DNA of 54,884 bases. It comes from Propionibacteriaceae bacterium (GTDB taxonomy: Bacteria; Actinomycetota; Actinomycetes; Propionibacteriales; Propionibacteriaceae). How positions within the stretch are numbered: position 1 is the stretch's first letter; each line of letters starts with the position of its first letter. The stretch is from assembly GCA_030529455.1 (NCBI GenBank), contig JAUMWV010000006.1:1-54884 (forward strand). The letters run 5' to 3'. Shown piece after piece: positions 1-9,678 of this stretch. The notes under the pieces were generated by a model that was given only the letters and a program-made list of their open reading frames with translations, was not told the DNA's origin and searched no databases. Both the position numbers and the translations under genes were made by a program.

Positions 1-1383
1 GTCGTCGTCCTCGGCGCAGGACCCGGCGGCTACGTCGCCGCGATCCGCGCCGCTCAGCTCGGGCTGAAGACCGCTATCGTCGAGAAGCAGTGGTGGGGCG
101 GGGTGTGCCTCAACGTCGGGTGCATCCCCACCAAGTCCCTGCTCCGCAACGCGGAACTCGCCCACATCTTTACCCGGGAGGCCGATACCTTCGGCATCGA
201 GGGCCAGGTCACGTTCAACTACGGCAAGGCGTTCAGCCGTAGCCGGGCGGTCTCGGAGCGGATGGTCAAGGGCATCCACTTCCTCATGAAGAAGAACAAG
301 ATCACCGAGATCCACGGCTGGGGCACCTTCGCCGACGCCAAGACACTCGACGTGGCCGACGGCCAGGGGAACTCCACCCGGGTCACCTTCGACAACTGCA
401 TCATCGCCGTGGGGGCCACCACCAGGATGCTGCCCGGCACCCAGCCCTCGGCCAATGTCGTCACCTACGCCGAGCAGATCCTGGCCGATTCGCTGCCCGG
501 CTCGATCATCATCGGCGGCTCGGGCGCGATCGGCACCGAGTTCGCCTACGTCCTCAAGAACTACGGCGTGGACGTCACGATCGTGGAGTTCCTCGACCGC
601 ATGGTCCCGACCGAGGACGCCGAGGTCTCGGCAGAACTCGCGAAGGCCTACAAGAAGCTCGGTATCAAGGTCATGACCGGCACCAAGGTCGAGGCCATCG
701 AAGACACCGGTTCCGGCGTCCGGGTCACCGTCAGCCCGGCCACGGGCGGGGACCAGCAGGTGCTGGAGGCGGACCGTTTCCTATCGGCGATCGGTTTCGC
801 CCCGCGGACCGAGGGCTATGGCCTGGAGAACACCGGGGTCGCGCTCACCGAACGCGGCGCCATCGCCGTGGACGAGTACCTGCGCACGAACGTCCCCGGG
901 ATCTACGCCATCGGCGACTGCACGGCCAAGATGATGCTGGCCCACACCGCCGAGGCCCAGGGGGTCGTCGCCGCCGAGACCATCGCGGGTGCGCCGACCC
1001 AGCCGATCAACTACGACATGATCCCGCGCGCCACCTATTGCCAGCCCCAGATCGCGTCCTTCGGCTATACCGAGGCCCAGGCCAGGGACAAGGGTTATGA
1101 GGTCAAGGTCGCGAAGTTCCCCTTCGCCGCCAACGGCAAGGCCTGGGGACTCGGCGAGGGGATCGGATTCGTCAAGATCGTGGCGGACGCCCGGTACAAC
1201 GAGATCCTCGGCGCGCACATGATCGGCCCGGACGTGACCGAGTTGCTGCCGGAGCTGACGCTGGCCCAGGCCTACGACCTGACCGCCGACGAGGTGGGGC
1301 GCAACATCCACGCCCACCCGACGCTGTCGGAGGCGCTGAAGGAGGCCGTCGAGGGCATCGCCGGCCACATGATCAACTTCTGA
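1..1383 (+). CDS. lpdA: Dihydrolipoyl dehydrogenase (E3), 5'-truncated
   Basis: FAD flavoprotein that reoxidises the dihydrolipoyl groups of 2-oxoacid dehydrogenase and glycine-cleavage complexes with NAD+. The reading frame is open from base 1, so the true start lies outside the window. The first codons give the FAD-binding Rossmann glycines ([13 protein letters not shown]). The redox-active disulfide follows as CLNVGC at about codons 36-41, then [12 protein letters not shown] (NAD-binding Rossmann), AIGDCT (second FAD contact) and the C-terminal [10 protein letters not shown] segment carrying the catalytic His-Glu pair. Nothing is missing downstream. A strong hairpin after the stop suggests the transcript ends here. 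E1-like and gcvP/gcvH partners are in the same window, so it could serve either complex. Confidence 0.95.
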   Translation, partial: VVVLGAGPGGYVAAIRAAQLGLKTAIVEKQWWGGVCLNVGCIPTKSLLRNAELAHIFTREADTFGIEGQVTFNYGKAFSRSRAVSERMVKGIHFLMKKNKITEIHGWGTFADAKTLDVADGQGNSTRVTFDNCIIAVGATTRMLPGTQPSANVVTYAEQILADSLPGSIIIGGSGAIGTEFAYVLKNYGVDVTIVEFLDRMVPTEDAEVSAELAKAYKKLGIKVMTGTKVEAIEDTGSGVRVTVSPATGGDQQVLEADRFLSAIGFAPRTEGYGLENTGVALTERGAIAVDEYLRTNVPGIYAIGDCTAKMMLAHTAEAQGVVAAETIAGAPTQPINYDMIPRATYCQPQIASFGYTEAQARDKGYEVKVAKFPFAANGKAWGLGEGIGFVKIVADARYNEILGAHMIGPDVTELLPELTLAQAYDLTADEVGRNIHAHPTLSEALKEAVEGIAGHMINF

Positions 1384-1412
1384 GCTGGGACGCTCAGCCC
1401 GTTCGTCCCGAC

Positions 1413-1452
1413 GTGGCGGTCCGCCCGGTGTCGCGCACCGGCGGGCCGCCAC
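1413..1452 (+). terminator. Hairpin terminator after lpdA
   Basis: Arms 1413-1430 and 1436-1452 pair over about 17 bp, with one G-U pair and one bulged C, around a 5-nt loop. There is no clear U-tract, as is common in high-GC actinobacteria. It lies 30 bp after the lpdA stop. The rest of the 311-bp gap to the phosphofructokinase gene (1384-1694) shows no convincing gene. Confidence 0.6.
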
Positions 1453-1694
1453 ATTGGTTCTGGTGCGGCCCCGCCACGGGGCTCCCAGCAGGTTTGGCGT
1501 CGCGACGGCCGCGGACCTCGCTAGAGCCCACCCGAGGCCAGTGTGGGTGACCGGTGGGCTGCGCGCTGCGGGCCTGGACGGGGCACCGGGCACCGGTTTG
1601 AAGCTGATTGACGAGCTTTTCAACCTCGGCGACCAGCTCGCCCGGCTAGGCTGAGACCCGGTACTCAGCGCCGGTATTCAGCGAAGGAGCGAAG

Positions 1695-2819
1695 ATGGCC
1701 CCATTACGAGTCGGCATCCTGACCGCGGGCGGGGACGCCCCCGGCCTCAACGCCGCGATCCGCGGCTTCGGCAAGGCGGCCATTGGCCACTACGGGATGG
1801 AACTGATCGGTTTCCGCGACGGCATCCGAGGCCTCGCCGAGAACCGGTTCGTCCCGCTGGATGGGCACGCCCTGTCGGGGATCCTGACCGTCGGCGGCAC
1901 GGTGCTGGGCACCAGCCGGGACAAGCCCCACCGCATGCTGGTCAACGGCGAGGTCACCGACATGGTGCCGACCATCGTGTCGAATTACGAAGAGAATCGT
2001 CTGGACGCCCTGGTCATGCTCGGGGGAGGCGGCACGGCCAAGAATGCGCTGCGGCTGGCGCAGGCCGGGCTCAACATCGTCCACCTGCCCAAGACGATCG
2101 ACAACGACATCGCGCTGACCGATTCCACCTTCGGCTTCGCCACGGGCCTGGAGATCGCTACCGAGGCGATCGACCGGCTGCACAGCACGGCGCACAGCCA
2201 TCACCGGATCATCCTGGCCGAGATCATGGGCCACCGGGCCGGGAGGCTGGCTCTTGGCGCCGGGCTGGCCGGGGGAGCGGACGTGATCCTGCTGCCCGAG
2301 ATCCCCTACGACGTGGCGAAGGTCACCGAGACGATCCAGGCCAGGATCTCGCGGGGCAGCACCTTCAGCGTCGTGGCGGTCGCCGAGGGGGCGAGGGATA
2401 TCTCTGACACCAACGACATCCGCTCGGCCGAGGCTTGGGTGAAGTCGGCCGACTCACCTGAAGCGAAGGCGGCGGCCCGCCAGCACCTGGCCGGGGTCCG
2501 GCTGCGGCAGCGGGAGAACACCTTCAAGCTGGCTCACCAGTTGGAGGAGGCGACCGGGCTGGAGTCGCGGGTCACGATCCTGGGCTATGTGCAGCGCGGC
2601 GGCACGCCCTGCGCCGTCGACCGGGTGCTGGCGACCAGGCTGGGCAGTAAGGGAGCGGACCTGGTGGCCGAGGGACGCTTCGGCTGCATGGTCGCCGCCC
2701 GCGGCGAGGGGACCGAGCCCGTGCCCCTAGAAGAGGTGGCTGGCAAGGTCAAATACATTCCTCTGGACCATGACTGGGTCAACGCGGCGCGCCACGTCGG
2801 GACCGCTCTGGGCGACTAG
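1695..2819 (+). CDS. pfkA: 6-phosphofructokinase, actinobacterial group, probably ATP-dependent
   Basis: Phosphorylates fructose 6-phosphate to fructose 1,6-bisphosphate in glycolysis. At 374 residues it has the family start [16 protein letters not shown], the catalytic PKTIDND loop (residues 132-138) and the [10 protein letters not shown] substrate segment. In this superfamily the donor is predicted by two positions. Here the first is glycine (GGGGT, residues 110-114) where PPi-dependent enzymes have Asp (GGDDT). The second is Lys133, which is shared with PPi enzymes but is also found in ATP-using Streptomyces PFKs. The usual Asp of GGDG is itself Gly here, which is odd. ATP is inferred. A GAAGGAG ribosome site precedes the ATG. 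A second, PPi-type enzyme lies at 14823-16043. Confidence 0.88.
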   Translation: MAPLRVGILTAGGDAPGLNAAIRGFGKAAIGHYGMELIGFRDGIRGLAENRFVPLDGHALSGILTVGGTVLGTSRDKPHRMLVNGEVTDMVPTIVSNYEENRLDALVMLGGGGTAKNALRLAQAGLNIVHLPKTIDNDIALTDSTFGFATGLEIATEAIDRLHSTAHSHHRIILAEIMGHRAGRLALGAGLAGGADVILLPEIPYDVAKVTETIQARISRGSTFSVVAVAEGARDISDTNDIRSAEAWVKSADSPEAKAAARQHLAGVRLRQRENTFKLAHQLEEATGLESRVTILGYVQRGGTPCAVDRVLATRLGSKGADLVAEGRFGCMVAARGEGTEPVPLEEVAGKVKYIPLDHDWVNAARHVGTALGD

Positions 2820-2825
2820 GGAGAC

Positions 2826-3134
2826 TTATCCTTCAACCAGATGGGCGTAGTCCGGGTGGCGCTGGACCCAGTCCGCGACGAAGGGGCAGTGCGGCGCCAC
2901 GCTGCGTCCGCCAGCCGCCGCGATGTCGTCGAGGGCGAAGCGGACCAGGCCCGAACCGAGCCCGCGTCCTTCGTGGCCGGGGTTGATCTCGGTGTGCGGC
3001 AGCTCGACCACCGAGCCGGTATCGGCGTAGTCGAGGAAACCGGCCAGCTCGCCGCCCAGGCTGACCTCGTAGCGGCTGAGTTCGTCGTTGCGGGTATAGC
3101 GGGGTTCGGTGGCTGAGTTCTGGGAGCTCGTCAT
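2826..3134 (-). CDS. Small GNAT-family N-acetyltransferase (YjdJ/COG2388 type)
   Basis: A 102-residue stand-alone acetyltransferase domain of the short YjdJ/NATD1 type; the substrate is unknown. The acetyl-CoA pyrophosphate loop reads GHEGRGLGSGLV. It is preceded by VVELPHTEINP, typical of this subfamily, and followed by VAPHCPFVADWVQRHPDY, the usual end. The frame stays open upstream for about 50 more codons, but the sequence there does not resemble the family. The ATG at 3134 begins just before the first conserved block and has a TANNNT box 8 nt upstream, so I chose it. It is convergent with the phosphofructokinase gene, 6 bp apart. Confidence 0.82.
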   Translation of the reverse strand: MTSSQNSATEPRYTRNDELSRYEVSLGGELAGFLDYADTGSVVELPHTEINPGHEGRGLGSGLVRFALDDIAAAGGRSVAPHCPFVADWVQRHPDYAHLVEG

Positions 3135-3482
3135 GGCCACACAACCTACCAGCACGGCAAAGACTGGCCAGGCGGCGTCACCACAGCAGGGCCGGACGAC
3201 ACCACCAGCGCTCTGGGCGACACAGCAGCCTCGCCTGCCGCCACCGATCGGGGCGACCGCGGGCGCGCCCGACTGGGCGCGCACCGGCCACTTCCTCGAC
3301 CTCCCGCCTAAATGACCGATAAGTTACATTATGTCAGATTGTGTCGGCGGGTGCACCGTGAGGTCGGGCGTGTGACGGTCACCCATGGGCGCAGAACCCG
3401 GCGGTGTGGTTATCCCCACCCCTGCCGTGGGCTGCGAGGGCGCACGTGGCAATGTTGGATATGACGCGACAAAGGAGTAGCC
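3135..3482. other. Divergent intergenic region, no gene seen
   Basis: This 348-bp gap separates the GNAT gene from the E1-like gene. It holds a conspicuous AT-rich patch at about 3311-3343 (TTACATTATGTCAG core) in otherwise GC-rich DNA. The patch is a plausible promoter or operator for the rightward gene, which would give a leader of roughly 140 nt. Longer open frames here are shadows. Confidence 0.4.
3143..3148 (-). promoter_or_regulatory. -10 box TAGGTT before the GNAT gene
   Basis: TAGGTT on the minus strand ends 8 nt before the ATG at 3134, and no Shine-Dalgarno sequence is visible. The mRNA would be leaderless or have a leader of one or two bases. Confidence 0.35.
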
Positions 3483-5798
3483 GTGTGTGCTGATGAGCCC
3501 GACCTGAAGGTGCTTGAGACCATCCAGGATCGCCTGCTGTGGCTGGCCACCAACATGATCGACTACGCCAACCACCGCCGCCCCGACCGGGGCGAGCTGA
3601 AGGTCGGCGGGCACCAGGCCTCGTGCGCGTCCATGGTCACGCTGATGACCGCGCTCTACCTGCACCACCTGCGCGCCGACGACTTCGTGGCGGTCAAGCC
3701 CCACGGCGGGCCGGTGCTGCACGCGCTCAACTACCTCATGGGCACGCTGGATCGAGACCACCTGCTCGGGCTGCGGGAGTTTGGCGGGCTCCAGGCCTAC
3801 CCGTCGCGCACCAAGGACCCCGACCGCGTGGACTTCTCCACCGGCTCGGTCGGGCTCGGCCCCGCCGCGACGCTGTTCGCCGCCGCGACCCGCAACTACG
3901 TGGACGCCCACTTCGGCGCCCGCGCGGAGTCCCGGTTCTTCGCCGTGCTCGGTGACGCCGAACTCGACGAGGGCAACGTGTGGGAGGCGGTGCACGACCC
4001 GGGGACCACCGATCTGGGGGCCGTCACCTGGCTGATCGACTTCAACCGCCAGTCCCTCGACCGGGTCGTCCCCGACGTGCGGATCAGCCCGTGGCACGGG
4101 GCCTTCGCCTCCCACGGCTGGCAGGTGATCCAGGTCAAGTACGGCACCCGGCTCACCCGCTTCGCCGCCGACAACGACGCCGACGACCTGCTCGCCTGGA
4201 TCGACGAGATGCCCAACGAGCGCTACCAGTCGCTGTTCGGGCGCGGTCACGCCACAATCCGGGAGCGGTTCCTGGACGGCGCTCCCCGGCGCGTCCGCTC
4301 CCTGCTGGACGACCTGGACGACCAGACCGTCGCCCGGCTCGTCACCGACCTCGGCGGCCACGACCTCACCTCCGTGCTGAGCGCGCTGGACGACATCGAC
4401 CCGGAGCGCCCCACTGCGGTGTTCGCCTACACCCACAAGGGCTGGGGCCTGCCGATCCAGGGCAACGCGCGCAACCACGCGGCCGTGCTCAGCCCGGAAC
4501 AGGTCATCGCCCTGCGCGACCAGCTCGGGCTCACCGAACAGACCCAGTGGGACCGCTTCCCGCCCGACTCCCCCGCCGGTCGGCTCCTCGCCCGCCGCGC
4601 CGCCGCCCTGCACCGCCAGCCTCCACCCGCGGGAGCGCGCCCGAGCGTGCCCGTCGCGACCTTGCCCCGCGCCACCCACCCGATCTCGACGCAGGAGACC
4701 TTCGGGCGCATCCTGCTTGATCTCGGACGCCACGCGGGCGCCCGCCCGTTCCTGGTCACCTCCTCCCCCGACGTCGCCACCTCGACCAACCTCGGCGGGT
4801 GGATCAACCGCGCCGGGGTGTTCGCCCCGCACGAGCGTCCCACCTGGTCGGACGACCCCTCGCTGAAGTGGCTGGAGTCCCCCCGCGGGCAGCACATTGA
4901 GCTGGGCATCTCTGAGATGAACCTCTTCCTGCTGCTGGGTCAGCTTGGTTTGTCCGAACATTTCTCGGGCCAGCGACTGCTGCCCGTCGGGACGCTGTAC
5001 GACCCGTTCGTGTGCCGCGGCCTGGACGCCCTGATCTACGCCCTGTACTCCGGGTCGCGCTTCGTGTTCGCCGGTACGCCGTCCGGGGTCTCCCTCGCCC
5101 CTGAGGGCGGCGCCCACCAGTCCACCATCACCCCATCCATCGGTGCGGAACTGCCCGGCCTGGACTACCACGAACCGGCCTACGCTCAGGCCCTCGACTG
5201 GCTGCTGTGCGACGCCCTCGACCAGGTAGCCAGCGGCGACCGCGACCCCTGCGCGGCCTATTTCCGCCTGAGCACCAGGCCGCTGTCCCAGTCCCCCTTC
5301 GAAGAGGCTAGGGCACGGACCGGAGACGCCGAGTTGCGCGCCCAAGTGCTGCGGGGGGCCTACCAGCTGAGCCGCCTGCCCGCCGGGGACGCGGCGCCCC
5401 AGGTCGTGATCGCCAGCTGCGGGGTCGTCGTCGACGAGGTCCTGAAGGCCGCCGCCGAGCTGGGTGCCGAGGGCATCGGCGTCACCGTCGTCGACGTCCC
5501 GAGCCCCGGCAGGCTGTACCGCTCCTGGCGGGAACGCACCCGAGACAGCGTGCGCACCGCCCGCCGCAGGCCCCGGCCCGAGGGGCTCGGTGTCTTCCCC
5601 GCCCAGGTGCCGCTCGTCACGGTGCAGGACGGCGCGAGCCACCACCTCGCCTGGCTGGGCGGGGCGCTCGGGGTGGACTCGGTGAGCCTAGGGGTCGACG
5701 CCTTCGGCCAGTCCGGGACCGTCGCCGACCTCTACCGGGCCTTCGACCTCGACGCCGGGGCCATCGTCAACGCCGCCCTCGACGTGGCTGGGTGCTGA
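3483..5798 (+). CDS. AceE/transketolase-like thiamine diphosphate enzyme
   Basis: Thiamine-diphosphate enzyme resembling the homodimeric pyruvate dehydrogenase E1 (AceE) and transketolases. The ThDP/Mg site is seen as GDAELDEGN (about residues 160-168) followed by DFNRQSLD, matching the GDGEMDE...NLQ layout of AceE rather than the plain GDG...NN of transketolase. THKGWGLP...NHA (about 318-333) is the AceE active-site loop pattern. A central pyrimidine-binding domain includes ELGISEMN and FAGTPSGVSLAPEGGAHQS, and a C-terminal domain follows. At 771 residues it is more than 100 shorter than typical AceE (about 890-920). The start is a GTG with AAAGGAG 5 nt upstream. An E3 gene lies 2 kb away but no E2 is visible. 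It may be a true E1, or an uncharacterised relative acting on another 2-oxoacid or a sugar phosphate. Confidence 0.75.
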   Translation: MCADEPDLKVLETIQDRLLWLATNMIDYANHRRPDRGELKVGGHQASCASMVTLMTALYLHHLRADDFVAVKPHGGPVLHALNYLMGTLDRDHLLGLREFGGLQAYPSRTKDPDRVDFSTGSVGLGPAATLFAAATRNYVDAHFGARAESRFFAVLGDAELDEGNVWEAVHDPGTTDLGAVTWLIDFNRQSLDRVVPDVRISPWHGAFASHGWQVIQVKYGTRLTRFAADNDADDLLAWIDEMPNERYQSLFGRGHATIRERFLDGAPRRVRSLLDDLDDQTVARLVTDLGGHDLTSVLSALDDIDPERPTAVFAYTHKGWGLPIQGNARNHAAVLSPEQVIALRDQLGLTEQTQWDRFPPDSPAGRLLARRAAALHRQPPPAGARPSVPVATLPRATHPISTQETFGRILLDLGRHAGARPFLVTSSPDVATSTNLGGWINRAGVFAPHERPTWSDDPSLKWLESPRGQHIELGISEMNLFLLLGQLGLSEHFSGQRLLPVGTLYDPFVCRGLDALIYALYSGSRFVFAGTPSGVSLAPEGGAHQSTITPSIGAELPGLDYHEPAYAQALDWLLCDALDQVASGDRDPCAAYFRLSTRPLSQSPFEEARARTGDAELRAQVLRGAYQLSRLPAGDAAPQVVIASCGVVVDEVLKAAAELGAEGIGVTVVDVPSPGRLYRSWRERTRDSVRTARRRPRPEGLGVFPAQVPLVTVQDGASHHLAWLGGALGVDSVSLGVDAFGQSGTVADLYRAFDLDAGAIVNAALDVAGC

Positions 5799-5807
5799 CG
5801 TCCCGGT

Positions 5808-7298
5808 TCAGCGTTTCCGGTACAGGGACTTGGTCTGATACACCGGTTCGCTGGTCACGTGCACCCCGAGGCTGCGGAAGATGCCCTCGTCGACCGGGCC
5901 GAGGATCACCGAGGTGTGCACGTCGCAACCGCGCAGCCGGTGCAGCTCGTCCAGCGCCCGGCTGGCGTGTTCGTCGCTCTTGGCGCTGACCGCGAGGGCG
6001 ATCAGCACCTCGTCGGTGTGCAGCCGGGGGTTCCGGCTGCCCAGGTGTTTGGTCTTGAGGGTCTGGATCGGCTCGATCGCGGCCGGGTCCAGCAGCTTGA
6101 CCTCGGGGTCGATGCCGGCGAGCGCCTTGAGCGCGTCCAGCAGCATAGCCGAGCAGCTGCCGAGCAGCGCCGACGTCTTACCCGTGACGATGCGCCCGTC
6201 CGGCAGTTGCATCGCCGCGGCGGGGGCCTTGGTCTGCTTCTCGATCTCCAGCGCCGGACGCACCACCGGGCGATCCTCCCGGTTCACCCCGAGCGAGCTC
6301 ATCAGCAGCGCGATCTGGTTGGACTGTTCGGGCTCCAGTTCCTCCCGGCGTTCGTGCACCAGGGCCTTGTAGTAGCGGCGGATCACCTCCTGGGCGGACG
6401 CGCGGCGGCACACCTCGTCGTCGGAGATGCAGTACCCGGCCATGTTGACGCCCATGTCGGTGGGCGACCGGTACGGCGAGGTCCCGAGGATCTGTTCGAA
6501 CAGCCGGTTGAGCACCGGGAAGATCTCGACGTCGCGGTTGTAGTTGACCGCCTGCTCACCGTAGGCCGCCAGGTGGAACGGGTCAATCATGTTGACGTCG
6601 TCCAGGTCGGCGGTCGCGGCCTCGTAGGCCACGTTGACCGGGTGGTCCAGCGGCAGGTTCCAGATCGGGAAGGTCTCGAACTTGGCATACCCGGAGCTGA
6701 TCCCCCGCTGGTGGTCGTGGTACAGCTGCGACAGGCAGGTCGCCATCTTCCCACTGCCCGGCCCGGGCGCGGTCACCACGACCAGGTCCCGGGTGGTGGC
6801 GACGTAGTCGTTGCGGCCGTAGCCGTCCTCGCTGACGATCCGGGCGACGTCGTTGGGGTAGCCCTTGATCGGGAAGTGGCGATACACCTTGAGCCCACGG
6901 CGTTCCAGTTTGCGTTTGAACGCCTTGGCTCGGGAGTTGTCGTCGGTCATGTGCGAGATCACGACGCTGCCCACGAACAGGTCCCGGCCGCGGAAGGCGT
7001 CGATGATGCGCAGCACGTCGTCTTCGTAGGAGATCCCGAGATCCTCGCGAACCTTGTTGCGGGCGAGGTCGCGCGCACTCACCACGACGACGATCTCGAC
7101 CTCGTCGGCCAGCTTGGTGAGCATCTCGATCTTGGTGTCGGGGCAAAATCCCGGCAGCACCCGCGAGGCGTGCATGTCGTCGAAGAGCTTGCCGCCGAAC
7201 TCCAGGTAGAGCTTTCCGCCGAATTGCTCCCGCCGCGCGTCGATGTGCTCGGTTTGGAGGGCCAGGTATTTCTCGCGGTCGAATCCGATCTCGTGCAT
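5808..7298 (-). CDS. DUF1846 (UPF0371) family protein
   Basis: A cytosolic protein of 496 residues, the usual size of the DUF1846/UPF0371 family, whose biochemical role is not established as far as I know. Recognisable blocks are the start [16 protein letters not shown], the segment [20 protein letters not shown], the loop [21 protein letters not shown] (a nucleotide-binding-like GPGSGK turn) and [21 protein letters not shown] chose the ATG at 7298 because AAGGA lies about 5 nt upstream. A GTG 21 nt further out (7319) would add seven residues but has no ribosome site. It converges with the E1-like gene, 9 bp apart, so it is not in that operon. Confidence 0.88.
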   Translation of the reverse strand: MHEIGFDREKYLALQTEHIDARREQFGGKLYLEFGGKLFDDMHASRVLPGFCPDTKIEMLTKLADEVEIVVVVSARDLARNKVREDLGISYEDDVLRIIDAFRGRDLFVGSVVISHMTDDNSRAKAFKRKLERRGLKVYRHFPIKGYPNDVARIVSEDGYGRNDYVATTRDLVVVTAPGPGSGKMATCLSQLYHDHQRGISSGYAKFETFPIWNLPLDHPVNVAYEAATADLDDVNMIDPFHLAAYGEQAVNYNRDVEIFPVLNRLFEQILGTSPYRSPTDMGVNMAGYCISDDEVCRRASAQEVIRRYYKALVHERREELEPEQSNQIALLMSSLGVNREDRPVVRPALEIEKQTKAPAAAMQLPDGRIVTGKTSALLGSCSAMLLDALKALAGIDPEVKLLDPAAIEPIQTLKTKHLGSRNPRLHTDEVLIALAVSAKSDEHASRALDELHRLRGCDVHTSVILGPVDEGIFRSLGVHVTSEPVYQTKSLYRKR

Positions 7299-7339
7299 CT
7301 GTTCCTTCGTACGGCCCACGGGTCACGATCATAGCGAGA

Positions 7340-8974
7340 TCAGCTCCGGTTTAGGCGGATACCGTTCCGCCCGGCGGTCACGGTCCACGTCTGGTCCAGG
7401 CCGAGATCGGCGGTGAGCCGCTCGTCGTGGGTCACGACGAGCAACGCCCCACGGTAGCTCGCCAGCGCCTCCGCTAGCTGGGTCAGCGAGGCCACATCGA
7501 GGTTGTTGGCCGGTTCGTCCAGCACCAGCAACTGGGGCGCGGGGACGGCGAACAGCACCCGGGCTAGCGCCACTTTGAACCTCTCCCCTCCCGACAGCGT
7601 CCCGATGGGCCGCACGGGCGCGTCACCGGTGAGGTTGAACCGGGCAAGCAGCCGCCTGGCCTCGTGCGGGCTCCGCGAGCGAGCCGAGGCGGCGATGGCA
7701 TCGAGCGGTGTGGCGAACTGGTCGAGGTCGTCGTGGCGCTGTTTGAGGACGCCGACCGGCACGGTGGGCCCCACCAGCAGGCGCGCGTCGCCGAGGACGC
7801 TACGGGGGTAGCGCCCAGACTCGGGCACCGATCCGGTCAGCCAGCCGAGCAGGGTCGATTTCCCGGCCCCGTTGATGCCGGTGATCCTGATCCGCTCGGG
7901 GCCGCGCAGGTCGAACCGGTCCCCGGCCAGCTCGAAGGCCAGGACCTGTTTCCCGTGGGCGAGCGCAGTCTCGGGCAGGTCTATCCGAATGGTCTCCGGC
8001 GTGCGGGCCGCCGCGTCGGCCTCGGCCCTCGCCTCCATGGCGGCCCTCACCGCCGTGGCGTGGAGGCCCGCCTTGCCGCCCGCGTTCTTCTCTGCCCGGT
8101 TCGCGAAATAGTCCGCGACCGCCTTGCTGACGTTGCCTGCGGCGCGTTCCCGGCGAGCCACCCGGTTGCGCTGCTGCTCCCGCTCCCGTTCGGCGGCCAG
8201 TCGCCGCTTCGCCCGGGCCAGTTCCGCCTCGGCCTCGGCGAGCCGCCGCTCCGCCGCGGCCTGACGCCCCGCGGCGTAGTGGCGGTACTCGTCGAAGTTA
8301 CCCCGGAAGCTGCGGATGCCTCTGGGATCGAGGTCGGCAATGTGACCGGCCAGATTGAGCAGGGTGCGGTCGTGGGAGGCCACGATCACGACCCCCGGCC
8401 AGTCCGTCAGCGCGTCGTAGACGAAGCCGCGGGTTGGGGCGTCGAGGTTGTTGGTCGGCTCATCGAGGAGGGTGACGTCCCAGGCCGCCAGCCTGGCCCC
8501 CAGCAGCGCGATCTTGCTCGCCTGGCCCCCGGACAGCCGCGTCGCGGGGGTGTCCAGCAATTGGGCGGTGGCCGCGAAGCCGAACCTGCCAAGCAGGGCC
8601 AAGGCCCGGGGTTCGATGTCCCAGTCCTCGCCCACGGTCTCGTAGTCGGAGTCGGCGAGTGACCCCGCCTCGATCGCCCGCAGCGCCGCTCGGACGCGGG
8701 AGATCCCGAGCAGGTCGGACACCGTGGCGCCCGCGTCCTCGGCGACCAGTTGGGGTACCCGGCCCGTCCGTCCGGGGGCGTGGATGCGCCCGGCGTGCAG
8801 GGTGAGTTCAGCGGCGATGAGCCGGAGCAAGGTCGTTTTGCCCGCTCCGTTGGCCCCGATGAGGCCGGTCACCCCGGGGGTGAAGGTGGCGCGGAGCCCG
8901 GTGAACACCGGGGTGCCATCCGGCCAGGAGAAGGAAATGTCGTCGACGATGACGGCCGCGTCGGCGGAGTGCAT
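7340..8974 (-). CDS. ABC-F family ATP-binding protein
   Basis: A soluble protein of 544 residues with two ABC ATPase domains and no membrane segments, as in ABC-F translation factors and antibiotic-resistance ribosome-protection proteins. Domain 1 has Walker A GANGAGKTT (about 40-48), signature LSGGQ and Walker B LLDEPTNNLD. Domain 2 has GINGAGKST, LSGGE and LVLDEPANNLD. Between them is a charged, probably helical linker rich in Arg, Ala and Glu (about 225-310), the interdomain arm of this family. The ATG at 8974 is preceded by AAGGA. A housekeeping role and a resistance role cannot be told apart from sequence. Confidence 0.9.
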   Translation of the reverse strand: MHSADAAVIVDDISFSWPDGTPVFTGLRATFTPGVTGLIGANGAGKTTLLRLIAAELTLHAGRIHAPGRTGRVPQLVAEDAGATVSDLLGISRVRAALRAIEAGSLADSDYETVGEDWDIEPRALALLGRFGFAATAQLLDTPATRLSGGQASKIALLGARLAAWDVTLLDEPTNNLDAPTRGFVYDALTDWPGVVIVASHDRTLLNLAGHIADLDPRGIRSFRGNFDEYRHYAAGRQAAAERRLAEAEAELARAKRRLAAEREREQQRNRVARRERAAGNVSKAVADYFANRAEKNAGGKAGLHATAVRAAMEARAEADAAARTPETIRIDLPETALAHGKQVLAFELAGDRFDLRGPERIRITGINGAGKSTLLGWLTGSVPESGRYPRSVLGDARLLVGPTVPVGVLKQRHDDLDQFATPLDAIAASARSRSPHEARRLLARFNLTGDAPVRPIGTLSGGERFKVALARVLFAVPAPQLLVLDEPANNLDVASLTQLAEALASYRGALLVVTHDERLTADLGLDQTWTVTAGRNGIRLNRS

Positions 8975-9181
8975 GGTGATCCTTGAGTTCGCAGGGTGAT
9001 TCGGGGAACCGTGTGCGGCACACCCACCCGCTGTGGGGTACCTGGATCACAGCACCAACATCGCTACCTCCGGCTCGGCCTGGTACTCAGGCTAACCCAT
9101 CCCCTCGGCCATCGGCATCCGAATATTGCCGGTGGCCGACGACACCGGGCAGGTATGCCCCGGAGCACCGTCACCGGTCCC

Positions 9182-9538
9182 TCATTCGGCGTCGAGGTAC
9201 ATCCAGCGGCCCGCGCGCCGGGCGAACCGGGAGCGTTCCCGCAGGCTGCCGCCGCGGTAGCGGGCGACGAACTCCACGATCCCGGTGTCGTCGCCGGGGC
9301 CACCGCCGACGGTCTCGACGACCGTCAGGCCGAGCCACTGCACATCGGCCAGCCCGACCTCGTCCGGGCGGGTCCGCGGGTGCCAGCTGCGGTACAGGTG
9401 ATCGGTGCGGCCGAGCACGCAGGCCGCGTAGCGCGACCTCATCAGTTCCTCGGCGGTGGCGGCCTGACGCTGCCCGTCGTGGATCGGGCCGCAGCATCGC
9501 GCGTAGTCGGTCCGCGACCCGCAGGGGCATTCAGGCAT
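9182..9538 (-). CDS. YchJ/UPF0225 SEC-C-type zinc protein
   Basis: A 118-residue YchJ-like protein of unknown role. The N-terminus holds the SEC-C-type zinc motif CPCGS...YARCCGP (Cys4, Cys6 and the CC pair at 15-16), followed by an NTF2-like fold (AEELMRSRYAACVLGRTDHLYRSWHP...), ending FARRAGRWMYLDAE. It is the last gene of a mutY / zinc-ribbon / ychJ series. Its ATG lies inside the end of the preceding gene in an ATGCCTGA overlap of 8 nt, which indicates coupled translation. Confidence 0.85.
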   Translation of the reverse strand: MPECPCGSRTDYARCCGPIHDGQRQAATAEELMRSRYAACVLGRTDHLYRSWHPRTRPDEVGLADVQWLGLTVVETVGGGPGDDTGIVEFVARYRGGSLRERSRFARRAGRWMYLDAE

Positions 9539-9674
9539 CGCCCGGCCTCCCGGCCTGGAGTGGGGCTCCCTCGCAGCAGGGCAGGATGAACCCGCAGCCG
9601 TCGCAGCGTTCGTGGGAGGTCTCCCAGCGCATGAGGCGCCCGCAGCCCGGGCACGGATCGGTCAGCTCAGCCAT
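9531..9674 (-). CDS. 47-residue zinc-ribbon protein between mutY and ychJ
   Basis: A very short gene of 47 codons. The product carries CPGC and CDGC knuckles 16 residues apart (Cys8, Cys11, Cys24, Cys27), followed by a CC pair (34-35), so a single zinc ribbon is likely. The start ATG is 4 nt after the mutY stop, and the stop overlaps the ychJ start by 8 nt, so it fills the gap with operon spacing. I do not recognise a named family. Reality is supported by spacing, the Cys pattern and the lack of room for anything else. Possible roles are RNA or protein binding with the neighbouring zinc protein. Confidence 0.65.
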   Translation of the reverse strand: MAELTDPCPGCGRLMRWETSHERCDGCGFILPCCEGAPLQAGRPGDA

Positions 9675-9678
9675 GGCG

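Noticed and set aside
1454..1654. 66-codon frame between lpdA and the phosphofructokinase gene
   Set aside because: Begins inside the terminator hairpin, GTG start without ribosome site, no family similarity.
3324..5645. 773-codon open frame antisense to the E1-like gene
   Set aside because: Low-complexity Gly/Val/Arg product without domains, a typical high-GC antisense shadow; the plus-strand frame has clear ThDP motifs.
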